NCBI GenBank assembly: GCA_046545575.1
Contig: JBKGZM010000002.1
Coordinates: 1 to 64,000 of the forward strand
From: JAGXOF01 sp046545575
Lineage (GTDB): Bacteria > Chloroflexota > Dehalococcoidia > SZUA-161 > SpSt-899
Reading direction: 5' to 3'
Length of the DNA stretch: 64,000 bases
The notes under the pieces were generated by a model. The model searched no databases and was not told where the DNA came from. It worked only from the letters and a program-made list of their open reading frames with translations. The number at the start of each line of letters is the position of its first letter. Within the stretch, counting starts at the first letter, position 1. Shown here one piece after another: positions 59,397 through 64,000 of this stretch. The translations under genes were made by a program, and so were the position numbers.

Positions 59397-59418
59397 GTTG
59401 ATTGGGGTGTGATATACC

Positions 59419-60057
59419 ATGAATGCGACAGTTTATAGTACGGAAGGAACTGCGGTAGGAGAGCTTGCTCTGGATGAGAGCGTGTTTGGGGTTCCTATGA
59501 ATGAGGCGGTTGTACATCAGGCGCTGGTGAGGCAACGCGCTAATGCAAGAGCTGGTACGTCAAATACTAAAGGGCGTTCCGAAGTTGCGGGGAGCACCCG
59601 CAAGCTTTATCGGCAAAAACACACGGGTAGGGCAAGAGCTGGAAGTGCGAAGTCTCCGATACGTCGTCATGGTGGGGTCATATTTGGTCCTAAACCGAGA
59701 AGCTATCGGCAAAGGATGCCAAAGAAGATGCGGAGGCTTGCAATACGATGTGTGCTGTCGGGGAAGATGGCTAATGGGGAGCTAACGGTAGTAGATAACT
59801 TGGAGATAGACAAGCCTGAGACCAAGAGGATGAGGGATATGCTGCGGGCCTTGGGAGCCGACCGTTCGGCGCTTGTTGCTACATCATCTCCAGACGAGAA
59901 CGTGGTCAAATCGGCCGGTAATTTAAGGGGGGTGAAGGTAGCTCAAGCTCGGCTCTTAAATGTGGTTGACTTGCTTTCCTACAGCAACTTAGTTATGACT
60001 CAGGATGCAGTACGTGCGGTTGAGGAACTCTGGGGAGAAGCAAAAAGCGCTGTATAG
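59419..60057 (+). CDS. rplD: 50S ribosomal protein L4
   Basis: Large-subunit protein lining the exit tunnel, 212 residues. After MNATVYSTEGTAVGEL come the RNA-binding loop GTSNTKGRSEVAGSTRKLYRQ and KHTGRARAGSAKSPIRRHGG, the tunnel extension, and the closing LLSYSNLVMTQDAVRAVEE. It is the first gene of the visible ribosomal operon; rpsJ (S10) and rplC (L3), its usual upstream neighbours, are absent. In E. coli L4 represses its own operon by attenuation, and a terminator-like leader lies just upstream here. GGGGTG precedes the ATG. Confidence 0.97.
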   Translation: MNATVYSTEGTAVGELALDESVFGVPMNEAVVHQALVRQRANARAGTSNTKGRSEVAGSTRKLYRQKHTGRARAGSAKSPIRRHGGVIFGPKPRSYRQRMPKKMRRLAIRCVLSGKMANGELTVVDNLEIDKPETKRMRDMLRALGADRSALVATSSPDENVVKSAGNLRGVKVAQARLLNVVDLLSYSNLVMTQDAVRAVEELWGEAKSAV

Positions 60058-60086
60058 TTATATAAATAAATAGTTATATAAATAAA
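60055..60086. repeat. 16-base tandem duplication spanning the rplD stop
   Basis: TAGTTATATAAATAAA occurs twice in tandem (60055-60070 and 60071-60086) without mismatch; the first copy starts with the rplD stop codon TAG. Its A/T-only composition contrasts with the flanking genes. It fills most of the gap to rplW. Confidence 0.85.
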
Positions 60087-60110
60087 AGGATAAAGGGTTA
60101 GAGAATTACT

Positions 60111-60395
60111 ATGCATCTCTACGAGGTTATTCGCGAACCAATAATTACGGAAAAGATAACTGACCTAATGGGGCAGAATAAGTATGCCTTCAAAGTGGCG
60201 AAGAGCGCCAACAAGAGTCAGGTAAAAGCTGCGGTGGAAAAGGCCTTTAAAGTAACCGTCGTATCTGTTAATGTGGTTACGGTGCCGAGCAAACCGAGGG
60301 GATTCGGCAGGCTGAGAGGTCACAGGCCTGCTTGGAAGAAGGCGATCGTGACCCTCAAGCCCGGAGACAAAATAGAGGTGTTTGAAGGAGTCTAG
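60111..60395 (+). CDS. rplW: 50S ribosomal protein L23
   Basis: Exit-site protein that contacts 23S rRNA, trigger factor and SRP; 94 residues. Opens [20 protein letters not shown] and shows [20 protein letters not shown], the typical core, and a loop [20 protein letters not shown]. The spacing of 54 bases from rplD is wide because of a tandem repeat. It stops four bases before rplB. Confidence 0.96.
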   Translation: MHLYEVIREPIITEKITDLMGQNKYAFKVAKSANKSQVKAAVEKAFKVTVVSVNVVTVPSKPRGFGRLRGHRPAWKKAIVTLKPGDKIEVFEGV

Positions 60396-60399
60396 AGCA

Positions 60400-61227
60400 A
60401 TGGCGATTAAAGAGTACAAGCCGACATCTCCTGGCAGAAGAGGCATGACCAGCCAGCCAACAGGCGAGGTTACCAAAAGCGAACCCGAAAAGTCGCTTGT
60501 TGTACCTCTGAGGAAAAAGGGCGGCAGGAATAACAAGGGCAGAATTACAACCCGGCATCGAGGTGGTGGTGCCAAAAGGAATTATAGGATAATAGACTTT
60601 AAAAGGAATAAGCGTGATATCCCGGGGAAAGTAGCTGCTATAGAATATGACCCTAATCGCTCGGCCAATATCGCTTTGATAAACTATGTGGATGGGGAGA
60701 AGCGTTATATTTTAGCTCCTACCGGGTTGAAGGTCGGAGATAGGATAATGGCTGGGCAAAATGCGGATATCAAGGTCGGGAATGCATTACCTTTAAGAAG
60801 GGTTCCAACTGGTGTTCCCATACATAACGTTGAACTCCAGCCCGGCAGAGGAGGACAACTGGCGCGGGGTGCTGGAACCGCAGTGTATGTCACAGCGAGA
60901 GAGTCTGATGGATATGTGATGCTTACTCTTCCCTCAAAGGAAGTTCGCTATGTTCGGGGAGAGTGCCTGGCTACGATAGGCCAGGTGGGGAGCTCTGAGC
61001 ACCGTTTTGTTAACTGGGGTAAGGCTGGCAGAAAGCGCTATTTGGGCCGCCGTCCTAAGGTAAGAGGATCAGCTATGAACCCCAGTGATCATCCTCATGG
61101 CGGAGGTGAAGGTAGGGCACCGATCGGATTGCCTGGACCGAAAACCCCGTGGGGTAAGCTGGCGTATGGCGTTAAGACAAGAAGGAACAAGCGCTCGGAT
61201 AGTATGATTGTGAAAAAGCGTAAGTAA
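60400..61227 (+). CDS. rplB: 50S ribosomal protein L2
   Basis: Core large-subunit protein near the peptidyl transferase centre. [17 protein letters not shown] is the standard N-terminus, so ATG 60400 is used (275 residues), not the TTG at 60382 inside rplW. The conserved histidine loop [19 protein letters not shown] is present, as is [25 protein letters not shown] in the rplW tail supplies the ribosome-binding site. Confidence 0.97.
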   Translation: MAIKEYKPTSPGRRGMTSQPTGEVTKSEPEKSLVVPLRKKGGRNNKGRITTRHRGGGAKRNYRIIDFKRNKRDIPGKVAAIEYDPNRSANIALINYVDGEKRYILAPTGLKVGDRIMAGQNADIKVGNALPLRRVPTGVPIHNVELQPGRGGQLARGAGTAVYVTARESDGYVMLTLPSKEVRYVRGECLATIGQVGSSEHRFVNWGKAGRKRYLGRRPKVRGSAMNPSDHPHGGGEGRAPIGLPGPKTPWGKLAYGVKTRRNKRSDSMIVKKRK

Positions 61228-61240
61228 ACGGAGGTGAGAA

Positions 61241-61504
61241 GTGAGCAGGTCTACCAAGAAGGGACCATTTATTGATCAGAAGCTAATGAAGAAAGTGAAT
61301 GCTATCCACAGGAGCGGTGAGAAAACTGTCATCAGGACATGGGCTCGGGGGTCGGTAATACCTCCTGAAATGGTTGGGCTTACGATAGCGGTGCATAATG
61401 GGAAAAATCACGTTCCCATATTTATTACTGAGAACATGGTCGGTCATAAGCTTGGTGAATTTGTTCCAACAAGAATCCATCCTCGGCATGCGGTTAAGAA
61501 ATAG
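61241..61504 (+). CDS. rpsS: 30S ribosomal protein S19
   Basis: Small-subunit head protein, 87 residues, beginning at a GTG ([18 protein letters not shown]). Motifs [21 protein letters not shown] and [11 protein letters not shown] are diagnostic. CGGAGGTGAGAA precedes the GTG. A 91-base non-coding gap follows before rplV. Confidence 0.97.
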   Translation: MSRSTKKGPFIDQKLMKKVNAIHRSGEKTVIRTWARGSVIPPEMVGLTIAVHNGKNHVPIFITENMVGHKLGEFVPTRIHPRHAVKK

Positions 61505-61595
61505 AGACTCAAACCTGGATTAAAAAGCTAAATCGTTTGTATTCTATTTAAGGTATAGCTTTAATGAATGATAGCCGGACATTGAAGGTGGTCTT

Positions 61596-61928
61596 ATGGA
61601 AGTAAGGGCAACAGCAAAGGGGGTGAGGGCATCGCCGCACAAGGTGAGACGTGTTGTGGATATGGTTCGTGGCAGGAATGCTGAGGAGGCTGTGGCTATT
61701 TTAAGCTTTACGCCTGGCCCAATCGCGAGAAGGGTAGTACGTGTGGTTAAGTCGGCTATTGCTAATGCCGAGAATAATTTCCATATGACACCATCTGAGC
61801 TTACCATTGTAAAGGCGTTTGTGGATGAAGGGCCTACGATGAGAAGGGTTCGATTTGGAGGACGCGCAACGGTAAAGCCTATTCGCAAGCGCATGAGCCA
61901 TATTACTATTGTGGTTGAGGAGAAGTGA
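61596..61928 (+). CDS. rplV: 50S ribosomal protein L22
   Basis: Tunnel-lining protein of 110 residues. MEVRATAKGVRASPHKVRRVVDMVRG is the typical start, SAIANAENNF the middle, and the beta-hairpin tip with KPIRKRMSHITIVVEEK the end. Its stop abuts the rpsC start without a gap, indicating coupling. Confidence 0.96.
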   Translation: MEVRATAKGVRASPHKVRRVVDMVRGRNAEEAVAILSFTPGPIARRVVRVVKSAIANAENNFHMTPSELTIVKAFVDEGPTMRRVRFGGRATVKPIRKRMSHITIVVEEK

Positions 61929-62609
61929 ATGGGACATAAAACCCATCCAATAGGTTTCAGGCTTGGGAGCTATAAGGACTGGCAATCCAAATGGCAGGAT
62001 GACCGCGATTATGCAACCCTCGTACAGGAGGATCTTGCCATTCGGCGCGCCATCAACGAGAATTACAAGAATGCCGGAATTTCCAGAGTTGAGATTGAGC
62101 GAGGGGTTGGAGAAGTCAACGTGACGATTAATACCTCCAGGCCTGGGGTTGTTATTGGCCGAGGCGGACAGAGGGTTGATGAGGTAAGGAATATTTTGCA
62201 GTCGCTGACGGGTAAGAAGATTCAACTCAATATTCAAGAGATACAAGTTCCCGAATGTGATGCGTATTTAGTGGCGAGAAACATCGCCGATCAGCTTGAG
62301 AAGGGCATTACCTATCGTCGTGCTGTCAAGAGGGCGCTCTCCCAGACGATGAATGCTGGGGGGAAAGGAATCAAAGTTGTAGTGAGCGGTAGGCTTGGAG
62401 GCCGTGAGATAGCCCGGCGCATAAGTGAGCACCAAGGCAGCGTTCCGCTTCACACTCTACGTGCTGATATCGACTATGGATTGGCGGAGGCGCATGCCGA
62501 TTCCGGCAAGATCGGAGTGAAGGTGTGGGTCTATAAAGGGGATATACTACCTGAACATGCCTATGTTGAAGGCGAGAATCTAGAAGCATCAACTGAATCT
62601 GCGGAGTAA
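61929..62609 (+). CDS. rpsC: 30S ribosomal protein S3
   Basis: mRNA-entry protein with a KH domain. [18 protein letters not shown] opens the protein, [16 protein letters not shown] is the KH GxxG loop, and [31 protein letters not shown] is the C-terminal signature. 226 residues. The stop is five bases before rplP. Confidence 0.97.
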   Translation: MGHKTHPIGFRLGSYKDWQSKWQDDRDYATLVQEDLAIRRAINENYKNAGISRVEIERGVGEVNVTINTSRPGVVIGRGGQRVDEVRNILQSLTGKKIQLNIQEIQVPECDAYLVARNIADQLEKGITYRRAVKRALSQTMNAGGKGIKVVVSGRLGGREIARRISEHQGSVPLHTLRADIDYGLAEAHADSGKIGVKVWVYKGDILPEHAYVEGENLEASTESAE

Positions 62610-62614
62610 TTGGA

Positions 62615-63040
62615 ATGTTGCAGCCGAAGAAGGTAAAACACAGGAAAATGCACAGGGGCCGCCTTAAAGGCAAAGCCCAGTCCGGCAACAAAGTGGATTT
62701 TGGCGAACTTGGACTGCAGGCTTTGGAGCCGGCATGGATCACCAGTCGGCAAATTGAGTCGGCCAGGATAGCGATCACGCGGCATGTCAAACGAGGCGGT
62801 AAGGTATGGGTCCGAATATTCCCCGATAAACCAGTCACCGCGCGTCCCCCCGAGACGAGAATGGGGAAGGGCAAAGGTGTCGTTGACCATTGGGTAGCGG
62901 TGGTCAAACCAGGCAGGGTAATGTTTGAGATCGCAGGCGTGAGCGAAGAAATGGAACGTGAGGCGTTGCGTCTGGCTTCCCATAAGCTTCCGATCGATAC
63001 TCGCATAGTGGGAAAGGGTAGCGAGGGACAAAGCCGGTAG
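62615..63040 (+). CDS. rplP: 50S ribosomal protein L16
   Basis: Large-subunit protein near the A-site, 141 residues. [19 protein letters not shown] is typical, with [31 protein letters not shown] holding the conserved basic loop. ATG 62615 follows GGAG in the rpsC tail. A 73-base gap follows before rpmC. Confidence 0.97.
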   Translation: MLQPKKVKHRKMHRGRLKGKAQSGNKVDFGELGLQALEPAWITSRQIESARIAITRHVKRGGKVWVRIFPDKPVTARPPETRMGKGKGVVDHWVAVVKPGRVMFEIAGVSEEMEREALRLASHKLPIDTRIVGKGSEGQSR

Positions 63041-63113
63041 ATGCAAGGTATATGAAGTTTTCTGAGAAATAAGGTCTCATTCACGAATTCATAAGAGCAG
63101 ACGGAGCCTAAAA

Positions 63114-63311
63114 GTGAGAATAGATGACGTTCGAAAGATGAATTATGAGGAACTTAGGAGGGAATTGGAGAATTCCCACCAGGAGCTTTTCAATTTGCGA
63201 TTTAGATGGGCTACTAGGCAGCTGACGAACTTCCGGGAGATCAATAAGGTGAAAAAGAAGATCGCCCGGATCAAGACAGTGATGCGGGAAATGGAGCTGT
63301 CCAGAGGGTAG
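63114..63311 (+). CDS. rpmC: 50S ribosomal protein L29
   Basis: Small helical protein at the tunnel exit, 65 residues: MRIDDVRKMNYEELRRELEN, then LFNLRFRWATRQLTNFREI, the family pattern. Starts at GTG 63114 behind CGGAG. rpsQ starts six bases after its stop. Confidence 0.95.
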   Translation: MRIDDVRKMNYEELRRELENSHQELFNLRFRWATRQLTNFREINKVKKKIARIKTVMREMELSRG

Positions 63312-63317
63312 AGAAAT

Positions 63318-63587
63318 ATGGGAACGAAACGAACTCTTACAGGCGAAGTAGTAAGCGATAAAATGGACAAGACCGTGGTGGTGAGGATCAGCCGGCTGCG
63401 CCAGCATCCTCGCTACAAGAAGTACATCGAGTACAGGAAGAAATGCAAGGCTCATGATGAGCACAATGCCTGTGAAATCGGTGACAGGGTAAAACTTGTG
63501 GAAACCCGTCCATTATCTGGAGAGAAGCGTTGGAGGGTGCTTGAGATTTTGTCCAAAAGCAGCCCCGTAAAGGAAGTTGAAGGATAA
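63318..63587 (+). CDS. rpsQ: 30S ribosomal protein S17
   Basis: OB-fold 16S rRNA-binding protein, 89 residues. [20 protein letters not shown] and the ending [22 protein letters not shown] are diagnostic. Followed six bases later by rplN. Confidence 0.97.
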   Translation: MGTKRTLTGEVVSDKMDKTVVVRISRLRQHPRYKKYIEYRKKCKAHDEHNACEIGDRVKLVETRPLSGEKRWRVLEILSKSSPVKEVEG

Positions 63588-63593
63588 ACCGAG

Positions 63594-63962
63594 ATGATTC
63601 AGATATATACCAGACTGAAGGTAGCCGATAACTCCGGCGCTCGTGAGATAATGTGCTTCAACATTCCGGGAGGCACAAAGCGAAAATATGCCGGATTAGG
63701 TGATACGATTGTAGCCTCGGTTAAGGAGGCTATCCCTAATTCACCTGTGGAGAAAGGGAGTGTAGTGCGGGCAGTGGTGGTGAGAGTAGCCGCATCGCAT
63801 GGGCGGAGAGATGGTTCACATATTCGATTCGACGAGAATGCTGCCGTGATCTTGGATGAGAGAGGAAATCCTAGAGGCACGCGCATTTTTGGTCCCGTAG
63901 CACGTGAGCTCAGGGAAAGGAATTTTATGAAGATCGTTTCACTGGCACCGGAGGTGCTGTGA
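63594..63962 (+). CDS. rplN: 50S ribosomal protein L14
   Basis: Intersubunit bridge protein, 122 residues. [32 protein letters not shown] and the closing [21 protein letters not shown] are the family marks. Its TGA overlaps the rplX ATG by one base. Confidence 0.98.
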   Translation: MIQIYTRLKVADNSGAREIMCFNIPGGTKRKYAGLGDTIVASVKEAIPNSPVEKGSVVRAVVVRVAASHGRRDGSHIRFDENAAVILDERGNPRGTRIFGPVARELRERNFMKIVSLAPEVL

Positions 63963-64000
63963 TGAGGAAGATTCGCAAGAACGACGAAGTGATGGTAATT
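63962..64000 (+). CDS. rplX: 50S ribosomal protein L24, 5' fragment (cut by window)
   Basis: Only 13 codons are present, [13 protein letters not shown], matching the N-terminus of L24 (K-I-R-K-x-D-x-V-x-V-I) and its usual place after rplN. The start overlaps the rplN stop (TGATG). Confidence 0.85.
   Translation, partial: MRKIRKNDEVMVI

Noticed and set aside
62371..63084. 237-codon minus-strand frame opposite rpsC and rplP
   Set aside because: Antisense to two ribosomal protein genes with no independent support.

Overview
This window looks like chromosome from a strictly anaerobic bacterium of the Chloroflexota, most likely class Dehalococcoidia; this is inferred from gene content, not from a marker search. 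Pointers are an acetyl-CoA synthase/corrinoid protein cluster (acsB-acsD-acsC) with no CO dehydrogenase gene beside it, a Re-citrate-synthase-like enzyme, a LeuC/LeuD/NAD-isocitrate dehydrogenase trio, a class II (B12-dependent) ribonucleotide reductase, and a corrinoid methyltransferase operon. Genes are dense, many overlap by 1-40 bp, and sigma70-type promoters with 17-18 bp spacers can be read at many sites.

Layout. 1-9060: phosphohexomutase (cut by the window edge), hibernation factor hpf, adenine deaminase, ruvCAB with a small nucleotidyltransferase, and an aconitase-like plus isocitrate dehydrogenase operon. 9097-14735: GNAT acetyltransferase, a pyruvate-kinase C-domain protein, dnaE, DUF2007 and ogt. 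14788-17312: an accessory island with at least three attC-like integron recombination sites around an EFR1 ferredoxin, a vapBC pair and a decayed second toxin-antitoxin pair; no integrase is visible. 17377-29272: a giant tandem activase, divergent from an operon of methyl-THF methyltransferase, corrinoid protein, two MttB-family methyltransferases, DUF1638 and a corrinoid activator fused to CBS domains. 29374-37922: zinc-ribbon protein, dgt-dnaG-rpoD operon, PEP synthase, Re-citrate-synthase-like gene. 37957-43626: nrdR-nrdJ with NrdR boxes, tRNA-Pro, argJ, nadA. 43827-53116: CoA-disulfide reductase/rhodanese with a tiny Cys-rich partner, rhodanese lipoprotein, folK, queD, Trm112-like, PspC/LiaF/DUF368 membrane genes, proBA. 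53146-59077: acsC, acsD, acsB, a small conserved gene and a bifunctional nuclease. 59255-64000: ribosomal operon starting at rplD behind an attenuator-like leader.

How it fits together. The methyltransferase operon can move methyl groups from a methylated substrate through a corrinoid protein to tetrahydrofolate. The AcsC/AcsD corrinoid protein and AcsB can join a methyl group, CO and CoA into acetyl-CoA, or run in reverse. Acetyl-CoA feeds PEP synthase (through pyruvate) and the Re-citrate synthase, and the aconitase-like and isocitrate dehydrogenase genes continue to 2-oxoglutarate and so to glutamate, proline (proBA) and arginine (argJ). B12 dependence is a shared theme (AcsC/D, MtgC-like protein, NrdJ).

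The most unusual items are the integrase-less attC island, the corrinoid-activator/CBS fusion, the structured leader in front of rplD (with rpsJ and rplC absent upstream), ACS without CODH, and a 53-residue four-cysteine protein translationally coupled to the CoA-disulfide reductase.
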